Shown: positions 37,131 through 48,619 of the stretch, piece after piece | Layout of the letters: the number at the start of each line of letters is the position of its first letter | How positions within the stretch are numbered: position 1 is the first letter of the stretch | Assembly: GCF_001949145.1 (NCBI RefSeq) | Contig: NW_019091746.1 | Coordinates: forward strand, 55,074-119,073 | From: Acanthaster planci | Taxonomy: Eukaryota > Echinodermata > Asteroidea > Valvatida > Acanthasteridae | Length of the DNA: 64,000 nt | Direction: 5' to 3' | Notes under the pieces: generated by a model | What the model was told of the DNA's origin: nothing | Database searches by the model: none | The model's input: only the letters and a program-made list of their open reading frames with translations | Position numbers and translations under genes: made by a program

Positions 37131-37512
37131 GGTAACACACTGGCGTAATGGGCTCTCGACCAACAGAAATGGCTGAACTGCTTGCATATTCATGAATAAA
37201 GTTTAAATGGCATAACCAGACAAAAAAATCTAATTATTGTCTTCTAAATCAATTTAGGTGAATAAGAAATAATACTGGGTATACGGAAATTGGGTTTCCG
37301 CGTGTTGTAGATAGATCTCTTTTAAGCGGGGAAGACCGTCAGCGACCAAGTGTCATGATAATACAAAATTAATAAGCAAGACAGTTGTCAGAGGAATACA
37401 TAAGAAAAACGCCTTCCATTCAATATCCATGAGACAGACGTCCCACGTGATATCTTATGTTAAGATGATGTCTTTCTTAACGATACTACACTATGAACAC
37501 GTATTCTGTCTT

Positions 37513-38631
37513 TTACAGAATGTTCAGAAACGCGAAAACATGGCCAAACTCATTTTTAATACAGAAATGGGGAAAACGTTTTAAAGGCCCTTTGTAGGTC
37601 CCCTTTGTCTCCTTTTTCGGGTCACTTTGAATAGCATGTAAAGGTTGGATTTGGCTGCAGCTGTCAAGGTACCTTTTGTGCGCTTCTGACTTGTATCGAA
37701 GACCCAGCTTATGAGGGATACGCGAACCAGCCGTTGGTAAGCAGTCAGCCAGAGGAGCCGGTGGCAACAACAGCGGTGCTTTATCGGAGCTCAGTGGAAC
37801 AAATGGTGATGGGTCAATACTGTGTAATGCCGGTTTTTCGGGGCGTTCGACGCATGCTTTCCTGCCGAAGTCTGTTTTTCTATGACAAGGTGCAATTCCA
37901 TGAACTCCACCAGCTGATGTAGAGTCATCTTGTGTCTGATCGGATGCATGTAGCTTTTCTGCAATGTGTGATTCTGCCATTCTCTCTTTCAAAAACGCAT
38001 CTTGCGATTTCCAAGTGATTACGGAGAGAGGAGCGCCCTCTCTCTTATGACCACGAACAAGGACTTCATGGAGTTGCTTTTCAAGTCTAGTTCTGGTGGA
38101 TAATAGTCTACGTGGTTTCTTGTCTTCCGTGGGTCTTTTGACTTCATAATACACATGCAGTGGCTGTGTAATATCAGTTCGCTCAACTAACTGAGAACCT
38201 TTGATATTATCAATGACGTAACTGTCACCAGGGGGCCAGCATGGACCAACACCTGCTTTTGGTTTATTGGCTTCCTCCGTGATCTGTGCGGTGTCATCAA
38301 AGATGAGTTGCGTGAAAGAATTTGTCTCAAGTAAGTTGAGATTGGAGGGTGCTTGATTGGGCGCGTCTTCTCTCGTGCCCTTTTCCCCTTCTTCGACTTC
38401 CTCCCCTGTTGTTTCATTTTTGCCTTCTTCGTTTTCCCTGTTTATACATTCCTTGCCTGCATCATTTATCTTTTCTGCGTCAGTACTGCCTCTTTCGTCT
38501 TCCGTCACAGGTGACTTTGCTGGTGGCAGGCCGAGGTTTTGGCGGTAGGAATCTAGGTAGAGCGTCGTCTGGTACTGTCTCTTATTCAAATCAAGAAGTG
38601 CCTTTCGGGTGGTCTTTCTAAGTCCTTGTAG
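37513..38631 (-). CDS. Large 3' exon of an unrecognised minus-strand gene
   Basis: 372 codons ending at the stop 37513-37515. The acceptor lies just above 38631 (AATTAAG on the minus strand), so the exon begins LQGLRKTTRKALLDLNKRQY, phase 0; the TTG at 38589 is not a start. Contents: an N-terminal helix (to YLDSYRQNLGLPP), a low-complexity Glu/Lys/Asp-rich segment (residues about 30-85), then a conserved-looking middle (GVGPCWPPGDSYVIDNIKGS; LHVYYEVKRPTEDKKPRRLL) and a basic Pro-rich end. No known domain recognised, no signal peptide or membrane helix. Proline/tyrosine-rich modules of this sort occur in microtubule-associated ciliary proteins, but that is only a suggestion. Confidence 0.75.
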   Translation of the reverse strand, partial: LQGLRKTTRKALLDLNKRQYQTTLYLDSYRQNLGLPPAKSPVTEDERGSTDAEKINDAGKECINRENEEGKNETTGEEVEEGEKGTREDAPNQAPSNLNLLETNSFTQLIFDDTAQITEEANKPKAGVGPCWPPGDSYVIDNIKGSQLVERTDITQPLHVYYEVKRPTEDKKPRRLLSTRTRLEKQLHEVLVRGHKREGAPLSVITWKSQDAFLKERMAESHIAEKLHASDQTQDDSTSAGGVHGIAPCHRKTDFGRKACVERPEKPALHSIDPSPFVPLSSDKAPLLLPPAPLADCLPTAGSRIPHKLGLRYKSEAHKRYLDSCSQIQPLHAIQSDPKKETKGTYKGPLKRFPHFCIKNEFGHVFAFLNIL

Positions 38632-38785
38632 CTTAATTGAAAGACAGTGAAGAGATTATAGACTTATAATCGTAAGATGACTCTTTATCTTTCACTGATG
38701 AAGATGTTACACATTTGTGTTTCTATTTCAATTGTCTTTCTCTCTGATATTTTTAAAATGTCAAAATGAAGTCTGACAAGCTTAC

Positions 38786-38820
38786 CTGGGCATTTAAGTT
38801 TCTGGAACCGCCTAACGCGT
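38786..38820 (-). CDS. 35-nt exon upstream of the large exon, same gene
   Basis: The minus strand shows a strong acceptor (CTTTTTCGCAG), 35 nt, and donor GTAAGC. After two bases it reads ALGGSRNLNAQ and ends on a complete codon, joining in phase to LQGLRKTTRK of the 3' exon across a 154-bp intron (38632-38785). Both splice sites are good and the frame is the only one that stays open across the join. Confidence 0.6.
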
Positions 38821-39354
38821 CTGCGAAAAAGACATGAACACATTTAACTACATCATTATTAAGCAAAATGCACCGTTCAATGACTTATAGCTGCCCCTAT
38901 ACCGAGCGCTGCAAAAGTTAGTCTTTGTCTACCCCCCCCCAAAAAAAATCTCATGCAAGTGTTGAAAATGTTCATTGTGTCCCATCCTGATCTAGTCCTA
39001 GCTCAGGACAGAGAGTCATAGTCATGAATCATGAAGTAAATTTATCAATATTGCTTCATTTCTCTGAGAAAAAAATCAGCAACCAAATTTAAACGCGTGC
39101 GTATCCTGTGGAGGAGAGGGAAGGTTGAGCCTACATCCTCTCATCACGGGATACGGATTGTCAATATTTTGGTTTTAAATATATTTATGAATTAAAAAGC
39201 ACAAGCATTTCAGAAATTGTTCTACCACCTTCCAAAGGGAGGGTTGGGTTGAGAATTCTTTGACAGATGGGAGAATTGAAAGGTGTTTATAAAAACAAAT
39301 TTAATGTGTACCAGAACCGTCCTATTGGGATCAAAACCTGGATAAGCCACTCAC

Positions 39355-39373
39355 AGCAAAATGATCGAATTGG
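39355..39373 (-). CDS. Tentative 19-nt micro-exon of the same gene
   Basis: TGTTTCTATAG acceptor, 19 nt reading PIRSFC plus one base, donor GTGAGT. The leftover T joins the AC of the 35-nt exon to give Tyr. It was chosen because its phase bridges the neighbouring exons; given how short it is, a chance fit is quite possible. Confidence 0.25.
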
Positions 39374-40188
39374 CTATAGAAACAAATGTTACAGGTCGGT
39401 CCCTGAGGCTCCAGTATACAATAAGTATAGTGGAAAAATACTTTGATCGGACTGCAGTGGCTGCACTTTCACGGAAGGGAAAACCTCAAATATTGAACGA
39501 TGAGTTCCATAGGCTTGGCTGTCCGGCCAGGGGTACGTTTGCTGCCAATTAAGCCTTTTTGAAGACAAGAAAATATTAGAAAACAATTTAAAACCAAAGA
39601 TTTCACTGAAAAGTTACAAATAATGTTACATAAATGTCGTGCTCAAATACTTGCTTGTACTTATTGGGAACTGTAGTAGGTCTACCAGGAAAACTAACTG
39701 CATGTATTGCGTTTCAGGGTTTCTAATCTAGGATGTGCACTCACTTGCTGATGTCTGTTTTAAGTGGCGCTGGGAGTCTGTAAATAACAGAGAATAACAA
39801 TAGCTGAAAAAACATGTACCGGACGATACGATTTTGCCAACAACCCTTAGTACCATATTGTAATCCTTAAAATTACACTTGAATGGTTGCATTTTGGTAT
39901 TTGATCAGTGACGAAACTACGGTTAATTTCTGGGAAGCACACTTTTTTTGTCTTTGAGGAACTGAAAGACAAACAATTGCAGCTTCCACACGGTACATGT
40001 GGGTTGTGTACAAGTCAAAATGTCAAAGGGGCAATGACTTCCACTGGAAGCAGGTCTCCAGTTACCCCTCGCCTGTAATGACAACACTGTGTTGGGTCTA
40101 TATACATGTAGTTTTAAATTAACACTGTGGGAGTCTATCATTTTGTGCGTATGGTCCTTTTGAGAATCACAAACGTTTTAGAACTGAG

Positions 40189-40418
40189 CTCTAAATTGCA
40201 AAGAGTGAAAATTCACTCTACACGAGTGAAAATTCAATCCCTCTGATTGAAATTAAGGACCAGACGAATTTGAGTGAAATTTCCTCTCTCCAAAAGATTG
40301 AAATCTCACTCGAGCTTCCACTGGAAGGGGCTATTTTTAGCCTTTTTCAGTCTAAAATCAGCGTGATTTTCACTCCAAAACGTCTTGTCCCTAATTTCAC
40401 TCTTTCCGATTTACAGAG
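40189..40418. mobile_element. Foldback/MITE-like element, 230 bp
   Basis: The ends form an imperfect inverted repeat: CTCTAAATTGCAAAGAGTGA on the left against CTCTGTAAATCGGAAAGAGT read inward from the right. A second arm pair is internal: AAATTAAGGACCAGACG (about 40250) and CGTCTTGTCCCTAATTT (about 40381). The word GAGTGAAA and its complement TTTCACTC recur several times, including the near-perfect palindrome AGAGTGAAAATTCACTCT. No clear target duplication seen. Confidence 0.65.
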
Positions 40419-40873
40419 AAAGTATTAGTATGACGGACAAATTGCATTTTCTATTTTCATGAAACAGTTTATCGGCACTGGTTTTGGTTCTAACAGTTCT
40501 TCTTGCTTCTCATCATAAAGGGATATCCATGCGAGATGAGTAAAGAACAACATCATCATTGGTTGCTTCTGTGTGATGAGACATTTCAATTTACACACCA
40601 AAAGGAGTGTGAGTGAAGATCTTTATTTATAAAATCTTCCACAAAATGCTTACATTTGATCATTCAGTCGACACTCGCTGAGGTGAAGTTCTGTCAGTCG
40701 ATATGGCTGAACGTCTGTCAAACTAAAGGCAGATAAGAATGGAACCGTACTTCAGATATTGAAAATGCATCATCTTGACTTGAAATAAAATAGGTAAGAA
40801 CAAACGGTATTAACGAAAGACAGATTGGAAAGGCCAAAAGGGAGGATAAATAGCCAAGGAAAAGGTACCTTAC

Positions 40874-40902
40874 ATGATAACGGAATTCATTACTGAGAAT
40901 TA
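40874..40902 (-). CDS. Tentative 29-nt exon of the same minus-strand gene
   Basis: Excellent acceptor (TTGCTCTTTTCAG) and donor (GTAAGG) enclose 29 nt. The only open frame, after two bases, is ILSNEFRYH. The splice signals are good, but the exon is tiny and its join to neighbours is inferred from phase only. Confidence 0.35.
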
Positions 40903-41400
40903 CTGAAAAGAGCAAGTTTATTTTTGGCCCATCTCACAGCCGGGGGGCGGATTGCACTCGGATATGCCACGCTCGATTTTTTATAACGTAGCATGCATGT
41001 AAAAATAATCCTCATCATTACAAATGTGAAGTTTGAACTCAATCAAACATATGGTTTTGTTGTTACGGTCATTAACATTAAGGCTAAATGTGTGCCAGCA
41101 GTGCAGTGGAAATATACATTTTAACTGACCTGTCTAGGAAAAGTGCGCGCTGCACAAGAACGGTACGTTCAATTTTCACAAGATTGGTATCAAAAAGCTA
41201 GACTGCAAAGAGTTACTCTAAAACTCTTAAGGCTCAGCTCTTAAAAGAGTACTTGTGACGACAAAATATCGAGGAGGCGGATTCTGCCCCCGGCTCTTTT
41301 AGGGTTAAACAGGAGAAACCTCCGTCTGAATACAAAAGTGTTCGTCGTAATGCGGAGGAATACTTGAGATAATAGAAAAACAAATAAAAGGTGTACGTAC

Positions 41401-41443
41401 TATTTGCTGAACCCGCTGCGATAATGCCTGTGACCTCTGGTAA
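41401..41443 (-). CDS. Tentative 43-nt exon of the same minus-strand gene
   Basis: The minus-strand frame LPEVTGIIAAGSAN plus one base, between a weak acceptor (GATTTAGAAG) and donor GTACGT. Phase fits between the first exon (ends in phase 0) and the 29-nt exon. A competing acceptor (ATTATCGCAG) would give a 15-nt exon that breaks the frame. Low confidence. Confidence 0.25.
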
Positions 41444-41932
41444 CTTCTAAATCCCTCACTCGCTGACGACCAATAAAAGACAGGTCCCCAATCCCGCCGT
41501 ACTCTGTCAAGGATCCACCCCAGAACTTCCCACCGAATGGAAGGGCATTCTGTTTAAACTTCCTGGATACAGGTAAAAATAACGCATATGAGGATAAGCA
41601 TAGGCCTGGACTGTTTTGTTCAACGCACTGAGTGCACCGCCCGACTGAATTGTTCGTGCTATAGGCCTACTTATATTAGGCGGAGACAAGTTTAATAATT
41701 ATTTTCAGAAATGTGTAAATTGAAAAAAAAAAGACTTTAACATCTTGCCCGTTGTAAACGATACTTGAATCTCCTGAATCGTGCTTGAACCTTTCTGAAG
41801 ATCCAGCACGCGTCTATGTGTGTCTACTAGATTCGAGTGTGTGCAGTACACAAAATTTCCATCAAATCCCTGACATGTCAGGAGCCACAAGCAATCGCAC
41901 GATGAATGAGATAGGCAAAACAAAACCTTTAC

Positions 41933-42061
41933 AAACCTAATGGTTGGCAGTGTAACTCTAGGTTCTCTGTAAGGTGTAAACAAATCGCTTGACTGCACAG
42001 TTCGGGAGACATCAATTATCTGTGTGGAGGACGGGATGTCATCCGTGCTAGGTGGGCCCAT
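41933..42061 (-). CDS. Probable first coding exon of the minus-strand gene
   Basis: ATG at 42061-42059 (minus) after an in-frame stop upstream; 43 codons, beginning MGPPSTDDIPSSTQIIDVSR and ending PYREPRVTLPTIRF, then donor GTAAAG in phase 0. The C-terminal half looks conserved (Pro/Arg/Tyr-rich). With the exons down to 37513 the summed coding length (129+43+29+19+35+1119 nt) is a multiple of three, 457 residues, but the three middle exons are tentative. The start lies close to a divergent plus-strand gene. Confidence 0.5.
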
Positions 42062-42248
42062 CTCGACCAATCCCCATTAGACCCAAGAAGGATCAGATTT
42101 ACGAAGAAAAGTATGCATGGAAGCTAACTAATGCGCTTAGATGGTTAACATGCGCAAGCTTCTGCAAGTTGATGTACTCTGAGTACTCACGTTTACAAAA
42201 AGTTTCTGTTGTACAAAGATCCAGAGCGCCAGCGTAAGCTTATGATTC

Positions 42249-42256
42249 TGACGTCA
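42249..42256. promoter_or_regulatory. Palindromic CRE-type site in a divergent promoter region
   Basis: A perfect TGACGTCA, the consensus for bZIP factors (CREB/ATF). It lies about 190 bp upstream of the minus-strand first exon and upstream of the plus-strand gene. Close by is the near-palindrome ATGCGCGTAACGCGCAT (42280-42296). No TATA box evident. Confidence 0.4.
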
Positions 42257-42972
42257 CTTCTTTGTCCATCTTCAGCAAGATGCGCGTAACGCGCATGGAA
42301 TTATCTTTTCCTAGCTTTTAAAAGTGAAACTTATTTGCACAGATAAGTATATGTAATGCTGACCTTCAGCAGCTCTTCGAACAAGCATTCTTTTGATATT
42401 ATTAAGACCATATGGGGTTACACAAACACCGAAATGAAATCATGATTAGTGTGGCGATAGCCACTTTTTGACACGTTGCTGGGGTTACAACGCTGTAACA
42501 TGTATGCGTAATGAGGTGGCGCAAAGGCCACACAACAATGACTTTTTCGTTTGTGTTTGTTACTTGTCAATGCGTTTCGCGTGTTGCTTTTTCACAATAC
42601 AACTTGATGTACACTGTGCAGGTTGGCCTCCTGCTATCTATGGGAATCAATATTTGTACAATAAGTTGTCTTGTCATTGCATCATAGTTAGCAACTAGTC
42701 CATTCCTGTCAACGAGACGGTGGAAGTAGATAAGCGTGCGGAGAGCGAAGCCGTAACCAACTTCGTTGCCGCACAGGACGGTTGCCCTGTGAAGTCGGCC
42801 AAAGGCTGGCTGCATTTTACCGCAAATAAGAACACAGCGGAAGCAGGTTTCAGCAAGTTTCTTTAGATAGCCCTGCAGGCTACAGTGGACTTAAGTCAGA
42901 CGTGGCAAGGCTGATAAATCTGTGTAGTGTTCAACGAGGTGTAAGAGAACGCTCTGAAAGTTTTCTCAACAG

Positions 42973-43267
42973 AACCAATAATCAGAATATCATCATGCCC
43001 AATTCCGGTTACCAAGGCCTAATCAACCAACATTTTTACGGAGAAAACAAAACAGATATCTTCCCTCTCGGGGGAAAATACGGACAGCAGAACTTGCCGT
43101 GTCCGGCTTTCTGGCACGCGTACATCAGAGGGAATCAACCTGCAGTTCACCGTGGTACCGATACACGCAACAAGTATTCTCGTCATCTCAACTTGAGTGA
43201 CCCACTAGCAGGTGTTGGGCTTCCATCTTCACCAGCAAGCAGCATGAAGAGCGCACCGAGTTCAGAG
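42973..43267 (+). CDS. Exon of an unrecognised plus-strand gene
   Basis: The frame is open from 42830; the GTG at 42902 is not a start. Best 5' border: acceptor TTTTCTCAACAG at 42961-42972, or an earlier one near 42880. An in-frame ATG at 42995 could also start the protein. It ends at TTCAGAG with donor GTAAGC, phase 0. The product is Gly/Asn/Tyr-rich and convincing (GYQGLINQHFYGENKTDIFP; GGKYGQQNLPCPAFWHAYIR), soluble, without known domain. Divergent from the minus-strand gene at 42061, so the two may be co-regulated. Confidence 0.65.
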
Positions 43268-43624
43268 GTAAGCTTTGCATGTTTACGACCTTGAAGTACC
43301 GGTATTCTTTCTATTCGTCTCAAATTTCGAAAGTAATAATTAAAACAAAAATTTGATTCAGTTGGTCTTGAGACCCACATCGTTTTGAGAAGCCTCGAAT
43401 AACGTTATAAAGGTTTACACCCGTGGTGGATGGAGCAAACCTATTCAGGATTTTAAATTCCAAACCAAGCAGAAACGCCAGTGTCTTTTGTAATTTCACG
43501 TGCCTGTTTTGGTTTTTTTTTTTTAATTTCAACTATAACCTTGCAAATGAATTTCCTCAGAAAACGTGATTCCTTTCCATTGCAGATCCAGTTCTAACAC
43601 TTTAATCCAATTTCTAAATCACAG

Positions 43625-43822
43625 ATACCATATGAAGCTCCAATAGCGCCGTCCAATTGTCTCTTCGTTCAAGGAGGAATCAAATCCAATTCGGTGGCCC
43701 CCTTTGCAACCCTAGCCAAGCCTACATGTGGCTGGTTTTTCTCTCGAAGTACTGACCACAAGAAACGACGAACGGGTATACCACCAGCAGACCTTGTAAA
43801 GTGGAGATACTACGTCAAGTAA
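43625..43822 (+). CDS. Terminal exon of the same plus-strand gene
   Basis: Acceptor AAATCACAG (43616-43624), then 65 codons and TAA 43820-43822, in phase 0 with the preceding exon across a 357-bp intron. It reads IPYEAPIAPSNCLFVQGGIK ... GWFFSRSTDHKKRRTGIPPA and ends DLVKWRYYVK, a basic aromatic C-terminus. The nearer CAG at 43585 would meet a stop after three codons. Together the two exons give about 187 residues from the open frame. Family not recognised. Confidence 0.65.
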   Translation: MPYEAPIAPSNCLFVQGGIKSNSVAPFATLAKPTCGWFFSRSTDHKKRRTGIPPADLVKWRYYVK

Positions 43823-45600
43823 ACAAAGAATATGTCCAAAAATGTCACTTGTTTAGTTCGTTTTATCTACACTGTTCAACCGTTCTTTGACATTGTGAAT
43901 AAGAAGTAAAGAGCAACATTTTACAGCATTTTACGTTATATAGATGTTTCCGTGCTTCTTTGATTCTGGGCATGAATAACCATCACATAAGACATGATGT
44001 GACGTTTCTGCGATTCCACATTTTGATGCACAAGACACATTTGCAGCAACAACACAAAACGATTGTTACTTTTCTTCATGGTGTAAACACAATCTATTGT
44101 AAATCTAGTCAATGATTTTCGGAAAACAAACAGCAATACATACACAATTTAAGTGTCTGACAGACAGAATATCCCCCACTGTGACTTTATCACAACTTCT
44201 TCCAGTGAAATAAAAGCCAATTGCTACTGATAAATCACCAAGTCTATCCGTGCTGAAGTTGAACTTTGATATCAAATTGTTTATACATCTTTGGTTGCTT
44301 TTCATATCTTGTGGTACTCAGTACTGAATAATTACTTACTGATAAATCAGTGTCTGAATAATGAAAACTTCAACTAAGAAATGTAACGTGTAACATCTCT
44401 TTATCAAGACGATTTCATCTGCACAATTATCAATTTTGATCAATTGACATTTTTACACAATTTGCTGAGTTCTAAATAAATAATCGGATACTGCATGTGG
44501 TGGCAAATGATTAATTTGGCTCAATGACTGTTTTCATTATACCGTGATGTCTCCTAATTTGGAAAAAGCTTGCATAACCGCAAGCGAATGCTAGAATGAA
44601 TAAATGCAGAGCAGTGTTCCTCGCTACTTCCTCGCTTGATTCTGTACATGTAGGGCCTATCTACCATTATTGGCGATTTCATTGTTAAGCTCAATTTTTG
44701 TTTCCGTAGCAATCGGGGAATTTTATGATCAATCGCATTTTTTGTGTCATTCAGAAATTGCCCCAAGAAAAGGAATTTACGGTAACGACATTTCACTCTA
44801 ATTCCGCCGTACATTCTAAGAAGTAAAGGTTCAAATTTGCACCCTATCATTGATACAATACCAGCACCAATTCAAGTGCAGCAAATTTGTCCCCTAGTAC
44901 TTGGTGTATGCTCCAATGTAGGTGCGCATGCACGCAAGTAGGGATGAACACACCCAAACGGGGTGCAGGTTTGCACCATTTACTATGGGTACTGCTACTG
45001 TATCAATGGGGGTGCAATTGTGAACCTTTATTTCTTAGAGTGTACATACTTCTGACCTAAGCATTCTTATTGTCTACATTCGTAATAACACTAATCAAGA
45101 TTGTAAAGCCACAAGTGTTCACTTTGGTTTGCAAGTTGACTTGGCCAAACGTCTTCTACCATACACAACAATTAAACTAAACTAGGTAAAAAGAATAAAG
45201 CAAACTGAGCTCAAACGTGGCTCAACGAACAGTCGCCTTCAAACAGTTCAGACAGTATGTAAATGGTATGATTTCATGAATAGCAGAGATTCTGAGACAA
45301 GTGTATAACACCCCGAGTTTTGTAGATGGGAGATAAAGAAAGGACACCTTGTCAACCAAACTGTTTTCATCAGTTCACTCAGTGGTAAATGACAAGGTAC
45401 ACTGTCCGTGGCAGGTTCTACAAATTGCTTGCTTGTAGACCATTACTGCCAATATGCAGGGGAAACCATGTCATGCCGTCTCTGTTGTGCCATTCGGAAA
45501 CAGTAATGACTAAAAGCGCCGTGGATGCTGTACGTCTTTACAACCGACCTACTACAAAAAAATCGGTCTGAAGACAAGTCTAGAGTCTCCGCTTTGCCTC
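43823..45600. other. 3' flank of the plus-strand gene; no further gene seen
   Basis: An AATAAA at 44474-44479 is the first clear poly(A) signal on the plus strand after the stop. The rest is unique AT-rich sequence without supported exons. Confidence 0.45.
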
Positions 45601-45800
45601 AAGCAGTGGCGTAGTCACGGTGGGGGGAGGAGGCTGGGGGCATGCACGTCCCCCACAAATTTCCGGTGCCCCCCACTAAAAATGGATGAATGGATATTGA
45701 ACAAGGCTACCAAAACTTGCCCCCCAAAAACGCACGACTGAAAGCTCGTGCCCCTGTAAGATGCAGGTGTCCTCTTTGTTTCCTCTTTGCACATGTTGCA
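45601..45800 (+). mobile_element. Dispersed-repeat fragment (AGTGGCGTAGTCA type)
   Basis: CAGTGGCGTAGTCACGGTGG followed by G-rich and CCCCCC-containing sequence, the look of a common invertebrate dispersed repeat end. Related G-run sequences lie at 50700-50940 and 59470-59640. Confidence 0.4.
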
Positions 45801-46198
45801 ATGTAAAATCCCAGCTACGCCACGAGCACTGCTCTCAGAAGCAAATCCTCGCGCACTGTTCGCCACTGTCATCTAGAGCGGCGTTAAGCCCAACAAATAG
45901 CCAGATGGCGTTCAATTTGCCAAGGCATGGAAACGACATCTGCTGGCCCGAAGAATTTTTTTAATCTAATTATTTTAGTTCGGTGTGGTGGTAGCCAGCA
46001 ATTGGTGTCGAGGCAAGGCTTTAAAGGTACAGTCCAGCCTTTGCGATTGTCCACAGAGTAACTTTTTCAACTTTTTCGATGAAAACTGTATTTCGTTCCA
46101 TTTGAAAACGAACAAAATTTCAATAATTTAAACAAAATTCACCAAAAATTTAGATGTAGCCGTTTTAAAGAAATCAATTAAAGAATGTCATTTACTGC

Positions 46199-46220
46199 AA
46201 TGCGTCTATCAAGACGCATT
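46199..46220. other. Perfect hairpin
   Basis: AATGCGTC and GACGCATT form an 8-bp stem. A second hairpin (CCGTCAA...TTGACGG) follows at about 46380-46397, and GCGT/ACGC words are repeated between them. This may be the remains of a small inverted-repeat element; no function seen. Confidence 0.5.
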
Positions 46221-47720
46221 CTTGGACAATTGCCATTAGAAGCGTGCGTACAGCATTGGCATGATGCGCACCCATATGTACGTTTTGGGTGCGTTGCGTT
46301 CACGATACGTTCATGTGTTTTACTTTCACAGACACAAAAATCGACTTTATTAACGTAACACACGAGTGCAATGTATCCAGCCGTCAACATTTTGACGGAT
46401 ACGCAATGCTTGGCGCAAGTGTTGACGTGGAAAGGTACCTTGATTCATCAGTTCAGTACGCGACATTAGGTGTCCGCTCCGAGCGGGATCTAAAGAGGGC
46501 GTGTTTTAAATGAAATTGACTATACACACAATGCAAAAAGCCAGTTCATGGCAATCTGCCAAATTATCTAACTAATTTGCAATCCCAATCAAATCGATAT
46601 TTTTATGCTAGCTAATCAAGAGCGTACGGTAGCCACGCTCTTCTCGGGGGCAAGAGTTCACACGGACAAAGTGTCCACCCTCCCCCCGCAACACCACTGT
46701 AGCCAATGAGAAGCCAGAAAAGTAGGCGCGTACAGTCAGGGATTTGTTTGCCTGTTGCAACGGTTGAACTTGATCCCGTTAATATCCGCAATGAAAACAC
46801 TAGTATAAGATGATCATTGATGTGGGAATATCTTTAACACGTCTTCAATCCTAATGTAATCTATTTTTACCGTCATGATCTACATTTACCATCTATTTCC
46901 CGCCCAAAGCTTGCATCTGTGCCAGCGTCTGAATTTGGCTTGTAGTTGTACATTCTTCGGCCCTCAATAGCGTTCTGCTACTTTAACCCCCCAACAAGAC
47001 TATACTTGAGGAGGTCCGTTTTATTGGTGCACGCTTTTCAAGGGAATATCACAAGAAAATAAGCTGTTTAAAACGCCAAATTGCAGGGGGCTAATTTCAA
47101 CGAAGATTTTCAACAGATTACAAATGGGGGCAGGGGAGCGTGGGCATCCACTGGAGGGCGGAGACATGCTCTCGTACTTACGCCATTGCATATGGAGCTT
47201 CTCATTCTACACACTACAGACGAATGTCCCATTATATGACAAGACTGACATACTGTGACAAGATCGTTTCAATGTCTGATAAAATTACGGGTGAAAAAAT
47301 GTTTAACTCGGGCACTTAAATCTGCTAGAGAAAGTTAGTGGATATTTTGGGGGGATTCCCTCTGCCAAGATCAATTTTGCACGCCCTGGCCTATCAACAT
47401 GCATGCATGCATGTCTTTCTGAAGAATTATCACCAACAACAGCCCATGCTTCAACATAGCCCTGCACGATACCTTTACAAACCAGGTACATGTACAATGT
47501 CTGTCAGCTACAGCATGGGGAACTGGTATGAAAAAAAAAAATCTAACATGGCATTAAGTTAACAAAAGTATTTCAAAATGAGTTATAATCGACAGTTAAG
47601 TTGTATTTTCATGTTGTGCATAAGTGAGCTTCTTTACTTAAATTACAGCCAGGAAACATGCTGTTAGGTCCATATTTCATGAAGCAACTGTTCATAAGTA
47701 TCTGTCTCTCAATAAGTGTG

Positions 47721-47787
47721 GACATTAATGTGCATGTCTATGTGACATTAATGTGCATGCCCATGTGACATTAATGTGCATGTACAT
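47721..47787. repeat. 23-bp tandem repeat, three copies
   Basis: GACATTAATGTGCATGtctat at 47721, 47744 and 47767, with small changes after GCATG. The core ATTAATGTGCAT is conserved. Confidence 0.85.
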
Positions 47788-48619
47788 ATCAAAGCTAATC
47801 ATCAGATAAAGTACCGCTTTGAGATGGCTAAATAAAATACAATTATTATATACAATAACTGTGACCAAATGACATGAAAAACTAACATAGACTAGGTGGA
47901 ATTTCAATCACAACCAAATACTGAATGAGATTTTATTTTCTCCAACACTAACACTGATTTGTGCAGATATATTTGTGAGGGGCCACGATCTGACAACCCC
48001 TTTGCAATAATATCCTCTTTTTACATCAAGAAAATGAAATAAAATGGAAATAATAGGTAATTTGTTACATTGTCTCATTTCAGCTCAGTGACAAATTTCC
48101 ATTCAGGACAATTTACAAAGTAAAACAGCATTTAACAACATACAAACTAGACTTTTACTGTACAATAACACACTTTGTAAGTTATGATTGACAGAAAGAA
48201 ACATAAGTCATTTAAGCCAAATGTACAATGGAAGGCAAGGATATTTCAGGGTGGGCATTCTATATTTTGTACATGAAAATCAAAGCACTCCACAAAAACA
48301 ACTCCCACATTGAAAAAAGGCAGACTGTGAAACACTTGCAAATATTCACCAAAATGCATTCAATACACTACAAATTATGTGTTTGCCTTCACATTACTTA
48401 TCTACAGTAAACAATAATTTTGGTCCCATGAATAAATATAAACCTCTAAACCACAGACAAGCTGTTAATTTTAGCTGTGAGCAGTGTGATACATTTCCTC
48501 TAGTACATGCAAGTGTATATCCAATTGTTTCTTTTAAACCATAGAAAATGACTCCATTTGGATTGGCATTGAAACTGACAAGAGAAAAATAAAATAAACA
48601 TGTAGAGTGTAGCAACAAA

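Noticed and set aside
37040-37135. Apparent first exon (MDRNPNALIAP, donor GTAACA)
   Set aside because: The sequence is an inverted piece of the SINE family (TTCCTCC-CCTCTAAAACT block).
42567-42870. Frames on both strands near 42.7 kb (plus: residues AESEAVTNFVAAQDGCPVKS)
   Set aside because: Looks slightly coding but is out of frame with the plus-strand gene, lacks good splice sites and may be a transposon scrap.
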